Assembly (NCBI RefSeq): GCF_025909975.1
Contig: NZ_JAPCIO010000002.1
Span: 248,001-312,000, forward strand
Source of the DNA: Flavobacterium lacisediminis
Lineage (GTDB): Bacteria > Bacteroidota > Bacteroidia > Flavobacteriales > Flavobacteriaceae
Direction of reading: 5' to 3'
DNA: 64,000 bases
The position numbers and the translations under genes are program-made. The notes beneath the pieces were generated by a model. The model was given only the letters and a program-made list of their open reading frames with translations, had not been told where the DNA came from and searched no databases. Within the stretch, counting starts at the first letter, position 1; every line of letters starts with the position of its first letter. Below are positions 8,543 to 18,052 of this stretch, one piece after another.

Positions 8543-8564
8543 CTATACGACATTTGACGTATTT
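8543..8564 (-). promoter_or_regulatory. Operator palindrome, site 2 (before the 42-residue gene and kinase A)
   Basis: The + strand reads CTATACG-ACATTTGA-CGTATTT. Its centre is 31.5 bp from the -7-like GAATTTTA (8522-8515, minus strand). It would drive the small gene, kinase A and regulator A, making the cassette self-controlled. Confidence 0.75.
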
Positions 8565-8566
8565 GC

Positions 8567-8602
8567 AAAAAAAGAGTGGATTGATAACATATCAATCCAC
8601 TC
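8567..8602 (-). terminator. Terminator of the PQQ-propeller operon
   Basis: GAGTGGATTGATA and TATCAATCCACTC form a perfect 13-bp stem with a 3-base loop; on the minus strand a run of seven T follows. It separates the secreted operon from cassette A. Confidence 0.9.
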
Positions 8603-8627
8603 AAACTAATCAAACTATAAAAACAAA

Positions 8628-10442
8628 TTAATTGTTCACTTTTATCTTTTCTACTTTTTTGCCTTTGAAAGCAAAGATGAATTCTCCATCATCTGTAATG
8701 TCTAGACCATCACCATATTTAGGACTTCCGCCTTTTCCTTTTGATTGAACTGAACCTTTTGTTTCTCCATTCGTCATATCAATTGCGTGAAGGATATTTT
8801 TACTATTTCTTTGATCACGTAAAAAGTAATTTCCATTTACATCGTAGAAATAATCTACACCTCTGATTTTCTCTGTTGCATATGCTCTTGAACCATCTTT
8901 TTTATTGTAAGACGCTAATCCTTTTTCAGATAATACGACTACAGTTTCTCCAAAATCAATTACGTCAGTAGCTTTACCAACACCAGCATCGTTGTGTTTT
9001 ACATCAAAAATTTGTTTTCCAGATGCAATTTCATAACAGTAGAATTGATCTCCATCTCCAACAAATACATTTTTGTTTTCATGAATAATAAAATCGGTAA
9101 TACGTTTGTCAAACTTTTCAGAGCGCCAAGAAGTTGTTCCTGTTTTATCATCTATTGCTATTAAGCTATTTTTTTGCGCTTTGTAATCCCAATAAATGTA
9201 AGGAACATGAGAAGTGTAAGTTCCACCATACAAACTTTGTTGTTGTTCTTTTCTATATTCTTGAACTTGTACTTTACCACCCACTTGCACAATTACTTTG
9301 TCGCCTGTTCTGAAAATATTTGGCATAGAGAATGCGCCTGTAATTTTTTCAGAAGTCCACATAATTTTACCACTTTCTAAGTCGTGTTTTTGAACGTATT
9401 TAGCTCGATCTCTTCCGCCTAACATTACAATATACACAGCATTGTCTGTAAATAATGGATCGGCAATAGTTCTATAATATTTTTTTTGAGTTGTATTAGA
9501 GAACATGCCTCCGCCTCCGCCATCCATGTCGTTTTCATACACTGATTCCCAAAGTTTTTGTCCTGAATTAATGTTGTAAACTTGTAATCCATTCAAGTAC
9601 ATGAAAACTTTATCGCCTTTAATCCATAAATCTAAGATTGCTCTTCTTGTAACTAATTCTTTTTCTACAGTTCCAAAAAATGTATTTTCCCAAATGATTT
9701 CTCCATTGTTAGCATTTAATTTTACCATTTGATTTTTAAATCCTGCAAACAAAGCACCTAGAGCAGTTGGTTTAAAATTCACCATGATAATTTCATTCTT
9801 TTTCGCATCGTAAATGTATTTTCCAACACCACCTTTAAAACGATTGGTTTCCCAAATTTTCTCTCCTGTATTTGCTTTTACTAAAATAACTGAGGCTTTT
9901 TGAGAAATTAAAAAGGCATCTAATTCGTAAATGTATTTAACGGTTTCTAATTCACCTTGATCAGCACCGTCTTCCGATTTTGTTCCTTTTGGGAGTAAAT
10001 TTTGATACAATTCTGAATTCCATAATTCTTTTCCTGATGCAATATCAATTACGGCAACACGATCTGTACCCATTTTTCTTTCGTCAAACAAGAATAAATA
10101 ACCGCCATTGTCTTTCCAAATAACGTATTGATATTCGCATTTATTTGTTTTGTTTGTTGTGATATTTTTGTAATCACCATTCCAAATTAGCTTTCCTTCT
10201 CCGTTTAATACAGAAGCCGAGTTGTCATCCGTACCTAAAATATAAGAACCATCATGGTTGTTTACGGCTAATCTTGTTGCTTTGTTGCCAAATTCTGATT
10301 CCCATACAGTAGCAAAACTTCCCGATTTTTTAGAACCGCCACTTCCTTTGACTTTGTCTAATAATTTCCCAAATTGAGCAGTTGCAGGAGTAGTTCCTAC
10401 TATTGCTATAATAAGGGAATACATAATAAATGATTTTTTCAT
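8628..10442 (-). CDS. Secreted PQQ-like beta-propeller protein
   Basis: This 604-residue protein has a signal peptide cut near TTPATAQ and then a series of propeller blades with motifs such as SGKELWNSELY, TGEKIWETN, NGEIIWENTF, SGKIMWTSEK and TGTTSWRSEKF. These match the PQQ-like (outer-membrane BamB-like) repeat: acidic-Gly, Lys, Trp. No catalytic PQQ dehydrogenase residues are obvious, so it is more likely a binding or scaffold propeller. Its gene lies 17 bp after a small secreted protein gene and ends an apparent three-gene operon controlled by operator site 3. The function is unknown; a role in envelope sensing together with cassette A is inferred from position only. Confidence 0.8.
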   Translation of the reverse strand: MKKSFIMYSLIIAIVGTTPATAQFGKLLDKVKGSGGSKKSGSFATVWESEFGNKATRLAVNNHDGSYILGTDDNSASVLNGEGKLIWNGDYKNITTNKTNKCEYQYVIWKDNGGYLFLFDERKMGTDRVAVIDIASGKELWNSELYQNLLPKGTKSEDGADQGELETVKYIYELDAFLISQKASVILVKANTGEKIWETNRFKGGVGKYIYDAKKNEIIMVNFKPTALGALFAGFKNQMVKLNANNGEIIWENTFFGTVEKELVTRRAILDLWIKGDKVFMYLNGLQVYNINSGQKLWESVYENDMDGGGGGMFSNTTQKKYYRTIADPLFTDNAVYIVMLGGRDRAKYVQKHDLESGKIMWTSEKITGAFSMPNIFRTGDKVIVQVGGKVQVQEYRKEQQQSLYGGTYTSHVPYIYWDYKAQKNSLIAIDDKTGTTSWRSEKFDKRITDFIIHENKNVFVGDGDQFYCYEIASGKQIFDVKHNDAGVGKATDVIDFGETVVVLSEKGLASYNKKDGSRAYATEKIRGVDYFYDVNGNYFLRDQRNSKNILHAIDMTNGETKGSVQSKGKGGSPKYGDGLDITDDGEFIFAFKGKKVEKIKVNN

Positions 10443-10459
10443 GAGTTTTGTTTTTAATG

Positions 10460-10831
10460 TTAGAATGATATGTTATATCTAATTTTGTATCTTTTTTTCT
10501 TCTCTAATTTGAATTTAAATTTATGAGTAAGAATATATTCCGACATGAAGTTGATGAAATCGATGTCTTTTATAGTGCTATCTACTTTAAAAAAAGTAGC
10601 TACTTTACCGCTCTGAATTACTGTAATATCAATAGTCATATTGCCAGTTATTTCAGAAAATTTCTTGTTTTTCTTTTTAATAAAATCAGGAGATTGAAAC
10701 ACTTCATGCATTTCAGTTGTAACCATTTCGGAAACTGTTTCTTCGTCAGTAAGAACTGGTCTTTGAGACCAGATGGTTTCGCTGTAAAAAAGAGTAATCA
10801 CAAGGAATACAAAGGCGATTCTTATTTTCAT
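10460..10831 (-). CDS. Small secreted protein, TonB C-terminal-domain-like
   Basis: The 123-residue product has a signal peptide (hydrophobic core IAFVFLVITLFYSETIWSQ). The mature C-terminal half (NMTIDITVIQSGKVATF, then FKFKLEKKKRYKIRYNISF) resembles the beta-alpha-beta pattern of the TonB C-terminal domain, as in many Bacteroidota secreted proteins, but the match is weak and no membrane anchor or proline-rich linker is present. I use the ATG at 10831; the frame begins two codons earlier at a TTG. It starts 8 bp after the preceding gene stop, so both are in one operon. Confidence 0.65.
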   Translation of the reverse strand: MKIRIAFVFLVITLFYSETIWSQRPVLTDEETVSEMVTTEMHEVFQSPDFIKKKNKKFSEITGNMTIDITVIQSGKVATFFKVDSTIKDIDFINFMSEYILTHKFKFKLEKKKRYKIRYNISF

Positions 10832-10839
10832 AAACAACT

Positions 10840-11319
10840 TTATTTAATAAGTTTACCAGTGTCTTTTTCTAATGTTAAATCTAAAGCAGTCTTATATAGA
10901 CGTAAAGAGCTAATTAATGATTTTTGAGTAAATCCGCCTTCAGTCCAAAAATAATAGAAATAAGTAATAGTGTTTGTGCTTTCTGAATAGTAAGTTTTAA
11001 TTAAAGCTACTTCCGCATTTAATTTGTTTACTAGTTCTAAAGCATCTTTTTTAGAAGCACCTTCTACAAGGTTATAAACGCTACTAAATGTAACGAATCT
11101 TTTATTGGCATCAATGTCAAGATAAACATTATAAGTGTTTTTGATTTTTATATAAGTGTCTTTAACTTCTAGTACTTCTATGTATGCGTTATCGCAAGTT
11201 TCCTTTAATAAAGAAGGTGTAACTTCAGCGGCTGTTACTAACTTTTGAGCTGTAGCAAATTGAACAGAAATTAATAAAACAAATAAATAAAATAGTGTTG
11301 AATTTTTTAAAGTTTTCAT
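10840..11319 (-). CDS. Secreted hypothetical protein, first gene of operator-controlled operon
   Basis: The 159-residue product has a signal peptide (LFYLFVLLISVQFATAQ) and no recognised domain. The mature part is rich in Thr, Tyr and Lys with predicted alternating strands and a helix (KDALELVNKLNAEVALIKTYY). It is the promoter-proximal gene of the operon that continues into the TonB-like and PQQ-propeller genes. Operator site 3 is centred 69.5 bp upstream of its ATG and a -7-like GAATTTTG lies at 11357-11350. Confidence 0.7.
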   Translation of the reverse strand: MKTLKNSTLFYLFVLLISVQFATAQKLVTAAEVTPSLLKETCDNAYIEVLEVKDTYIKIKNTYNVYLDIDANKRFVTFSSVYNLVEGASKKDALELVNKLNAEVALIKTYYSESTNTITYFYYFWTEGGFTQKSLISSLRLYKTALDLTLEKDTGKLIK

Positions 11320-11377
11320 AATTGTGAATTTTTATGATTATTGATAAATCAAAATTCACAAAAAAAGGAAACATAGG

Positions 11378-11399
11378 AAATACGACAATTGCCGTATTT
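11378..11399 (-). promoter_or_regulatory. Operator palindrome, site 3 (before the secreted three-gene operon)
   Basis: The + strand reads AAATACG-ACAATTGC-CGTATTT, the most symmetric copy in the window; even the centre is nearly palindromic around CAATTG. The -7-like GAATTTTG begins 31.5 bp from the centre on the minus strand. The site touches the stop codon of the GSCFA gene at 11399. Confidence 0.78.
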
Positions 11400-12352
11400 T
11401 AACAAAATTTTATAAAAGGGTGCTGATTTTGAATGGTTTTAATTTTTAATTCAAGCTGATGAAGGAATTTTTGATGACTTTCAGTGTTTGGATTAAAAGG
11501 TCGGTGCTTTAATCCTTTTTGAATGGAGCAAATGTCATTCATCAAACTAAATTGTGATTCCGAAATGTAGTTTTCAAAGAATTGAATCCAAATATAATCA
11601 ATAGCTGTTTGACTAGGATGTAACATGTCTTCGGCATAAAAACGATAGTCGCGCAATTCATCCAACATAATTTCGTATGAAGGGAAATAGGTGATGAGTG
11701 ATGGATGAAGGATAATTGTTTTATGAATAGCAGCAATCAAATGTGCTTTACTAAGCGTGTTTTCAACAAATCCATCTTTAATATGACGAACAGGAGAAAC
11801 GGTAAAAATGAATTTGCAATTTGGGTTAACCGAATGTACTAACGAAATAATGCTTTCTAAACTTTCTTCAATCTGCTGAATAGAAAGTAATTCTTTTGTA
11901 AATTGCTTTTGTGGTACTTTATGGCAATTGGCAACAATTTCATGAGATGCAATGTTTTGATACACCCACGAAGTCCCTAATGTAATTATGATGTGAGTTG
12001 AATCGCTTAATTGTTTGTTTGTTGTACTGATTAAATCATTTAAAGATTCTAAAAAAATATCTTTATCCGAATTTGATAATTCGGAATGAACTTCAAAACA
12101 ATGCCACAAGTCATTATGAAAGAAAATATCGTTTTCGGTAAACTTTCTTTTTTCAATAGATCGACGAATTAACTTTTCTATTGAAACGGAATTGAAAATA
12201 ATCCCAAACGGATTTATTGTTGTTTGGAATTTAAAATAGTCAAATTTCTCACCCATATTCTCCGCAAAACAAGAACCCAGCAACAAGATTTTCGAATCGT
12301 AATCGATTGGAAAGCTGCTTTTTTGAATGGGTATTTTGGTGGTGAATTGCAA
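11399..12352 (-). CDS. GSCFA domain protein
   Basis: The 317-residue protein contains the motif that names the family near the N-terminus (LLGSCFAENMG, around residues 25-35) followed by NPFGIIFN, and has the later block VSPVRHIKDG with a C-terminal DMLHPS segment. These are the Gly-Ser, Asn, and Asp-x-x-His positions of an SGNH-hydrolase-like fold; the substrate is unknown. The start is a TTG at 12352: it gives QFTTKIPI, as in relatives, and a -7 box TAAATTTG (12379-12372, minus) leaves no in-frame ATG upstream. It is divergent from the RidA gene. Confidence 0.82.
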   Translation of the reverse strand: MQFTTKIPIQKSSFPIDYDSKILLLGSCFAENMGEKFDYFKFQTTINPFGIIFNSVSIEKLIRRSIEKRKFTENDIFFHNDLWHCFEVHSELSNSDKDIFLESLNDLISTTNKQLSDSTHIIITLGTSWVYQNIASHEIVANCHKVPQKQFTKELLSIQQIEESLESIISLVHSVNPNCKFIFTVSPVRHIKDGFVENTLSKAHLIAAIHKTIILHPSLITYFPSYEIMLDELRDYRFYAEDMLHPSQTAIDYIWIQFFENYISESQFSLMNDICSIQKGLKHRPFNPNTESHQKFLHQLELKIKTIQNQHPFIKFC

Positions 12353-12432
12353 ATCATTTAGGTTTAGACCTCAAATTTAAACTACTTTTTACAAAAAACG
12401 AGTATTTTTACTCAAGATTTAATACCATACAA

Positions 12433-12804
12433 ATGATTGAAAAAGAATATATCGAACCTAATGAAGGTTTTTCTCAAACGGTTGTAATAAAAACAGGAAA
12501 TTTTAAAACACTTTACATTTCTGGACAAATAGGAGATGGTGCAAATTTAGAAGCACAAACAATTGCCACATTTCAAAATTTAGAAAAGCAACTTCAAAAT
12601 TGTAATGCTACTTTTAAAGATGTGGTAAAAATGAATACCTATATCGTAAATTTCAATCCAGAAGTAGATTTACCAATATTTAGAAAAGTTAGAAAAGCCT
12701 TTTTAGGAAATGAAAATTATCCAGCCAGTACTTTAGTTGGAGTTCATAGTCTAGGTAGAAAAGAATGGTTGATTGAGATTGAAGCAATTGCCGTTGTAGA
12801 ATAA
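12433..12804 (+). CDS. RidA family (YjgF/YER057c/UK114) protein
   Basis: The 123-residue protein has the size and fold of the family: an early KTGNFKTLYISGQIG segment, QTIATFQNLEKQL, NATFKDVVKMNTYIVN, and the C-terminal NYPASTLVGVHSLGRKEWLIEIEAIAVV. RidA proteins form trimers and hydrolyse reactive enamine/imine intermediates of amino acid metabolism. The usual Arg of the archetype is replaced here by a different arrangement (LGRKEW), so imine deaminase activity is not certain. It is a single gene ended by a bidirectional terminator. Confidence 0.85.
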   Translation: MIEKEYIEPNEGFSQTVVIKTGNFKTLYISGQIGDGANLEAQTIATFQNLEKQLQNCNATFKDVVKMNTYIVNFNPEVDLPIFRKVRKAFLGNENYPASTLVGVHSLGRKEWLIEIEAIAVVE

Positions 12805-12838
12805 AAAAATCCCGACAAATTTGTCGGGATTTTTATTT
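12805..12838. terminator. Bidirectional terminator between the RidA gene and alaS
   Basis: ATCCCGACAAA and TTTGTCGGGAT form an 11-bp stem with an A-run on one side and a T-run on the other, serving both converging genes. Confidence 0.88.
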
Positions 12839-12855
12839 TAGATGCTTTTAATTTC

Positions 12856-15492
12856 TTATTTAATGTAATCAACCGCTTTCTCCAAAGCTTCCTTAATCCC
12901 ATCTACATTTTTTCCTTTTCCTGAAGCGAAGAACGGCTGCCCACCGCCATTTCCGTCGATGAATTTTCCTAATTCTCTAATTACGTTTCCAGCGTTTAAC
13001 CCTTTTTCAGTAACTAATTCTTTTGAAATATAGCAGTGAATATTTGGAGCATTATCTTCAATTGAAGCTAAAAATACAAATGCATTTGGTTTTGAAGTCC
13101 CAATAGCTTGCGCTAAATCTTTAGTCGAACTCATAGATAAATCTACTTGTTTTACTAAAAAGTTGATTCCGTTGATTTCTTGGAAATCAGCAACTAATGT
13201 ATTTTTTAATCCTTCGATTTTTTCTTTCACTAATTGCTCTAATTGTTTTTTCAATTTTGCATTGTCATCTTGTAATGAAGCCACAGATTTTAAAACATCT
13301 TGCGGATTTTTCAATACTTCTTTGATTTCCGCTAACGTGTTTTCTTGCGAAGTGTAAAAATCTTTCACCGCATCACCCGTAATAGCTTCTATACGACGAA
13401 TTCCAGCAGCAACAGCTCCTTCTGAAACAATTTTGAAATGCCAAATTTCAGCGGTGTTTTTCACGTGAATTCCACCACATAACTCTTTACTGTCACCAAA
13501 TTCAATCATACGAACAGAATCACCATATTTTTCACCAAACAAAGCCATTGCACCTTTATCTAATGCTTCTTTGATTGGAATATTTCTATGTTCTACCAAT
13601 TGTAATTGTGCTTCGATTTGTTGATTCACACTTGCTTCTACTTGACGTAATTCTTCATCAGAAACTTTACTGAAATGCGAAAAGTCAAAACGTAAGTAAT
13701 TTGGATTTACTAACGAACCTTTTTGCTCCACATGTGTTCCTAAAATGTTTCTCAATGCCAAATGCATCAAATGCGTAGCCGAGTGATTTTTAGAAGTCGA
13801 AGTTCTTAAGTCAGTATTTACTTTTGCTACAAATCCAGCTTCAATATTTTCTGGAAGTTGTTTTGCGAAATGTAATATTAAGTTGTTCTCTTTTTTAGTA
13901 TCAATAATTTCGATGGTTTCATTTGCAGAAACTAATGTTCCTTTATCACCCACTTGTCCACCACCTTCTGGATAGAACGGCGTATTATCTAAAACAATTT
14001 GGTATAAAACACCATCTTTTTTAGAATCTACTTTACGAATACGTGTAATTTTTACTTCATTTTCAGTTTTATCATAACCCACAAACGTTTCCACATTTCC
14101 TGGAATTAAAACTTTCCAATCTTCCGTAGAAACTTCAGAAGCTGCACGAGAACGCGCTTTTTGTTCTTGCATCGCCACATTGAAACCAGCTTCATCTAAA
14201 TCGTATCCTTTTTCACGAAGAATTAAAGCTGTTAAGTCAATTGGAAAACCAAAAGTATCATACAATTCAAATGCTTTTGCACCAGAAACTTCTTTTCCAG
14301 TGGTTTCTGTCATTACGTTTTCTAACAATTGTAATCCTTGTTCTAAAGTTCTTAAGAAAGAAGCTTCTTCTTCGCGAATTACATTGGTAACCAATTGTTG
14401 TTGCGATTTAATCTCAGGGAAAAATTCACCCATTTGATTCGCTAACACTTCTACCAATTTATTAATGAAAGGTTCTTTTGTTCCTAAAAACGTAAATCCG
14501 TAACGAATCGCACGACGTAAAATTCTACGAATTACATAACCCGCACCTGTGTTTGAAGGTAATTGTCCATCTGCAATTGCAAAAGCTACCGCGCGAACGT
14601 GGTCAACTATTACACGAATCGCAATGTTGGTTTTGTTTTGTTCTTCTGATATATTTTTAACTTCGTTTGAAGTGTATTTTAATCCTGTAATTTGTTCTAC
14701 TTTTTCAATAAGTGGTGTAAAAACATCGGTGTCATAATTAGATGTTTTTCCTTGTAATGCCATACACAAACGCTCAAATCCCATTCCGGTATCTACGTGT
14801 TGTGCTGGTAATTTTTCTAAAGAACCATCAGCTTTACGGTTGAATTCCATGAATACGTTGTTCCAAATTTCCACTACTTGTGGATGGTCATTATTCACTA
14901 AACTTTTTCCAGAAACTAACGCTTTTTCTGCTTCGGTACGTATATCTACGTGAATTTCAGAACAAGGTCCACATGGTCCTTGGTCTCCCATTTCCCAGAA
15001 ATTATCTTTTTTATTTCCTAAAATAATTCGGTCTTCGCTAATTAATTCCTTCCAAATGTCCCAAGCTTCTTGATCAAACGGAACATTTTCATCTGGATTT
15101 CCTTCAAAGACAGAAACATATAAATTTTCTTTCGGAATTTTATAAACTTCCGTTAATAATTGCCAAGCCCAATTAATTGCTTCTCTTTTGAAATAATCGC
15201 CAAAAGACCAGTTACCCAACATTTCGAACATGGTGTGATGATAAGTATCAAAACCTACATCTTCTAAATCATTATGTTTTCCTGAAACACGAAGACATTT
15301 TTGCGTATCGGCTATTCTTGGGCTTTTTGGAGTTCCATTGCCTAAGAAATATTCTTTGAATTGGGCCATTCCCGAGTTGTTAAACATCAAGGTTGGGTCG
15401 TCTTTTAAAACGATTGGCGCAGAAGGAACAATTAAGTGTCCGTTAGATTCGAAGAATTGTAAAAACTGTTTACGAATGTCTTGTGATTTCAT
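12856..15492 (-). CDS. alaS: Alanyl-tRNA synthetase
   Basis: The 878-residue enzyme charges tRNA-Ala. It has the class II catalytic core at the start ([50 protein letters not shown]), the anticodon-independent tRNA-recognition region, the editing domain with zinc ligands HSATHLMH and CGGIHV, a coiled coil and the C-terminal C-Ala domain with [12 protein letters not shown]. Length is normal for bacteria. I use the ATG at 15492; the frame extends two codons upstream to a TTG. It is divergent from the M23 peptidase gene, a common arrangement in Flavobacteriia. Confidence 0.97.
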   Translation of the reverse strand: MKSQDIRKQFLQFFESNGHLIVPSAPIVLKDDPTLMFNNSGMAQFKEYFLGNGTPKSPRIADTQKCLRVSGKHNDLEDVGFDTYHHTMFEMLGNWSFGDYFKREAINWAWQLLTEVYKIPKENLYVSVFEGNPDENVPFDQEAWDIWKELISEDRIILGNKKDNFWEMGDQGPCGPCSEIHVDIRTEAEKALVSGKSLVNNDHPQVVEIWNNVFMEFNRKADGSLEKLPAQHVDTGMGFERLCMALQGKTSNYDTDVFTPLIEKVEQITGLKYTSNEVKNISEEQNKTNIAIRVIVDHVRAVAFAIADGQLPSNTGAGYVIRRILRRAIRYGFTFLGTKEPFINKLVEVLANQMGEFFPEIKSQQQLVTNVIREEEASFLRTLEQGLQLLENVMTETTGKEVSGAKAFELYDTFGFPIDLTALILREKGYDLDEAGFNVAMQEQKARSRAASEVSTEDWKVLIPGNVETFVGYDKTENEVKITRIRKVDSKKDGVLYQIVLDNTPFYPEGGGQVGDKGTLVSANETIEIIDTKKENNLILHFAKQLPENIEAGFVAKVNTDLRTSTSKNHSATHLMHLALRNILGTHVEQKGSLVNPNYLRFDFSHFSKVSDEELRQVEASVNQQIEAQLQLVEHRNIPIKEALDKGAMALFGEKYGDSVRMIEFGDSKELCGGIHVKNTAEIWHFKIVSEGAVAAGIRRIEAITGDAVKDFYTSQENTLAEIKEVLKNPQDVLKSVASLQDDNAKLKKQLEQLVKEKIEGLKNTLVADFQEINGINFLVKQVDLSMSSTKDLAQAIGTSKPNAFVFLASIEDNAPNIHCYISKELVTEKGLNAGNVIRELGKFIDGNGGGQPFFASGKGKNVDGIKEALEKAVDYIK

Positions 15493-15604
15493 TATCAATT
15501 ATTTAGTTCTGATTTTAATTATTGATTTTGGTAGGAATTTGGAATTAGATTTTCGAAAAATATCCCAACTAAAAAATAAAATAGCTTTAGAATGAAACAT
15601 TTCT

Positions 15605-15643
15605 TAAATTTGTTCGTATAACCTATGTCAATCAATAAATTTG
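15605..15643 (+). promoter_or_regulatory. Two candidate -7 boxes for the M23 peptidase operon
   Basis: TAAATTTG occurs at 15605-15612 and again at 15636-15643 upstream of the ATG at 15669. The second gives a leader of about 18 bases. Which one is used cannot be decided. Confidence 0.4.
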
Positions 15644-15668
15644 GCACAAAAATAGTATATTTTCATTT

Positions 15669-16646
15669 ATGTCGAAGGTAAAATATTATTACGATTCAGA
15701 AAATTTAGCCTACAAGCGTATTCAGACAAGAAAAAGGAAGAAGTTTGGCTATGTTGTCTTGTTTTTGGTGTCTTCGGCTTTGTTTGGATTCTTGATTTTT
15801 TTGCTATTGATTAACACCAGTTATTTTGAAACGCCAAAAGATAAAATTCAAGCGAGAGAAATTGAAGCTTTAGCTTTAAATTATAAGGTTTTGAATAAGA
15901 AACTGGATCTTATGAATGAAGTTTTAGAAGCGATTGAAAATAGAGATAATAATATTTACAGAATATATTTTAATACAACTCCTATTTCAGAAGAAGAACG
16001 AAAAGCGGGTTTTGGAGGTGTAAACAGATACAAAGATTTGCAAGGATTTAATAATTCGGAGTTAATGGAAAACACTACAAAACGTGTGGATGTATTGACA
16101 AAAGAATTGGTAATTCAATCCAAATCGTTAGATGAAATTGTGGCTTTGGCGAAGCAAAAGGAGAAGTTGTTAGCGGCAATTCCGGCAATTCAACCGGTTA
16201 AGAATGAAGATTTAAAGCAAATGGCATCAGGTTTTGGTTATCGAAGCGACCCATTTACGAAAATTAGAAAGTTTCATTACGGAATGGATTTCACAGCTAG
16301 AACAGGAACACCTATTTACGCCACTGGAGATGGAGTTGTCTATAAAGCAGATGCTTCGTTATCAGGATATGGAAATCATATTGAAATCAATCATGGTTAT
16401 GGCTACAAAACCTTGTATGCGCATTTAAGCAAATATAAGTGCCGTCCAGGTCAAAGAGTAAAACGTGGCGATATTATTGGTTATGTGGGAAGTACAGGAA
16501 GAAGTCAGGCACCACATTTGCATTATGAAGTGTTTAAAAATGGAGAACGTGTAAATCCGCTGAATTTCTATTACGGAAGTATTTCAGCAAAAGAATATAT
16601 AGAGATTTCAAAATTAGCGAATCAAGAAAATCAATCATTAGACTAA
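15669..16646 (+). CDS. M23 family metallopeptidase, membrane-anchored
   Basis: The 325-residue protein has a basic N-terminus, a single membrane helix (about residues 28-50), a coiled-coil stretch and a C-terminal LytM/M23 domain (about 180-310). The zinc-site motifs are HYGMDF (the HxxxD element) and HLHYEV (HxH), so the catalytic residues look intact. Such enzymes cut peptidoglycan cross-bridges or activate those that do. The next gene, a MerR regulator, overlaps its stop by one base (TAATG), so the two are co-translated. Confidence 0.88.
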   Translation: MSKVKYYYDSENLAYKRIQTRKRKKFGYVVLFLVSSALFGFLIFLLLINTSYFETPKDKIQAREIEALALNYKVLNKKLDLMNEVLEAIENRDNNIYRIYFNTTPISEEERKAGFGGVNRYKDLQGFNNSELMENTTKRVDVLTKELVIQSKSLDEIVALAKQKEKLLAAIPAIQPVKNEDLKQMASGFGYRSDPFTKIRKFHYGMDFTARTGTPIYATGDGVVYKADASLSGYGNHIEINHGYGYKTLYAHLSKYKCRPGQRVKRGDIIGYVGSTGRSQAPHLHYEVFKNGERVNPLNFYYGSISAKEYIEISKLANQENQSLD

Positions 16647-16978
16647 TGCATTTAGAATTAGCACCAGACAAAAGATATTACAGCATTGGTGAAATAGCCA
16701 AAGCTTTTAACGTAAATGCCTCCTTAATTCGTTTTTGGGATAAAGAATTTGATATTCTAAAACCAAAGAAAAATGCCAAAGGAAATCGCATGTTTACACC
16801 AGAAGATGTTAAGAATTTGCAATTGATTTATCATTTGGTAAAAGAGCGCGGATTTACATTAGAAGGCGCCAAAACACATTTGAAAGAGGGTCAGAAAAAA
16901 ACCTTAGATAAATTTGAAATTATCAGCAAATTAGAAACGATTAAAGCACAATTGAACACAATTAAAAATCAACTATAA
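16646..16978 (+). CDS. MerR family transcriptional regulator
   Basis: The 110-residue protein has an N-terminal MerR winged helix (YYSIGEIAKAFNVNASLIRFWDKEF) and the second part RMFTPEDVKNLQLIYHLVKERGFTLEGAKTHLK, followed by a short coiled coil. There is no cysteine-rich or ligand-binding C-terminal domain, as is usual for the short Bacteroidota members. The start overlaps the peptidase stop codon. The target is unknown. Confidence 0.88.
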   Translation: MHLELAPDKRYYSIGEIAKAFNVNASLIRFWDKEFDILKPKKNAKGNRMFTPEDVKNLQLIYHLVKERGFTLEGAKTHLKEGQKKTLDKFEIISKLETIKAQLNTIKNQL

Positions 16979-17008
16979 ACAATTAATTAAACTTTTAAAC
17001 TTAAAAAA

Positions 17009-17614
17009 ATGATGAGAAAATTTTTGCCTTTTATTATCGGTGGTGGATTATTGTTAATCCTTGTATTTTGGTTCTTTAGTATCAAAAACGGAGCTGTTCG
17101 TGTAAATCAAGAAGTAAATAAAGAATGGGGAAATGTTGAAACTTCGTACCAAAGAAGAAATGACCTTATTGGGAATTTAGTTAAAACGGTTCAAGGTTCG
17201 GCTGATTTTGAAAAATCAACTTTAGAAGCAGTAATCAAAGCGCGTTCTGAAGCGACTTCTGTAAAAATTGACCCAACGAATATGACGCCAGAACAATTAA
17301 CCCAATTCAATCAAGCGCAAGGAAATTTAAATAGTTCTTTGTCAAGATTATTAGTTACTGTTGAGCAATATCCTGATTTAAAAGCAAATCAAAACTTCTT
17401 GAAATTACAAGATGAGTTAGCTAGTACAGAAAATCAAATCTTAACAGCAAGAACACGTTTTAATGAATCGGTTCAAAAATACAACAACTACATTTTAGTT
17501 TTCCCTAATTCTATTTTCTTAGGAAACTACAAAGAAAAACCATATTTCGATGCAGTTGCAGGTGCTGAAAAACCAGTGGATGTAGAATTTGATTTCAATA
17601 AAGAGAAAAAATAA
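17009..17614 (+). CDS. lemA: LemA family protein
   Basis: The 201-residue protein has an N-terminal membrane helix (FIIGGGLLLILVFWFFSI) and then a helical bundle with the family motifs VNKEWGNVETSYQRRNDLIGNLVKTV, ARTRFNESVQKYNNYIL and FPNSIFLGNYKEKPYF. The function of LemA proteins is unknown. The following TPM-domain gene overlaps its stop by one base, so LemA and the two TPM proteins form an operon seen in many bacteria. A second ATG directly after the first (MMRK) is equally possible. Confidence 0.9.
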   Translation: MMRKFLPFIIGGGLLLILVFWFFSIKNGAVRVNQEVNKEWGNVETSYQRRNDLIGNLVKTVQGSADFEKSTLEAVIKARSEATSVKIDPTNMTPEQLTQFNQAQGNLNSSLSRLLVTVEQYPDLKANQNFLKLQDELASTENQILTARTRFNESVQKYNNYILVFPNSIFLGNYKEKPYFDAVAGAEKPVDVEFDFNKEKK

Positions 17615-18051
17615 TGTCAAAAACCGAAGATTTCTTATCAAAAGCAGAAGAGCAAGAAATTGTTCTAGCTATTGTTGAAGCCGAAAAAAACACTTCGGGA
17701 GAAATTCGAGTGCACATTGAAGAACATACAGAAAAATCACCTCTTGACAGAGCTCAGGAGGTTTTTTTTGAATTGAAAATGGACGAAACACAAGATCGAA
17801 ATGGCGTTTTGTTTTACATATGTGTTTCCGATAAAAAGTTTGCTATAATTGGCGATAAAGGAATCAACGAAGCAGTTGAATCTGATTTTTGGGATTGTAC
17901 AAAAGATACAGTAATTGCTAATTTTAAAGAAGGTAACTTCAAGAAAGGCTTGGTAGAAGGAATTCTCAGAGCTGGCGAGAGATTGAAAAAATATTTCCCT
18001 TATCAATCAGATGATACTAACGAATTGTCTAACGAAATCTCAAGAAGTTAA
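17614..18051 (+). CDS. TPM domain protein (cytoplasmic, short)
   Basis: The 145-residue protein matches the TPM (TLP18.3/Psb32/MOLO-1) domain: EIVLAIVEAEKNTSGEIRVHIEE, VFFELKMDETQDRNGVLFYICVSDKKFAIIGDKGI, and FKEGNFKKGLVEGI. It has no signal peptide or membrane helix, unlike the next gene. The start overlaps the lemA stop (TAATG). Members of this family have been linked to photosystem repair in plants and phosphatase activity, but the bacterial role is unclear. Confidence 0.85.
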   Translation: MSKTEDFLSKAEEQEIVLAIVEAEKNTSGEIRVHIEEHTEKSPLDRAQEVFFELKMDETQDRNGVLFYICVSDKKFAIIGDKGINEAVESDFWDCTKDTVIANFKEGNFKKGLVEGILRAGERLKKYFPYQSDDTNELSNEISRS

Positions 18052-18052
18052 T

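Noticed and set aside
8309..8627. Intergenic stretch of about 320 bases as empty DNA
   Set aside because: It holds a terminator, an operator, a -7-like element and the 42-residue frame.
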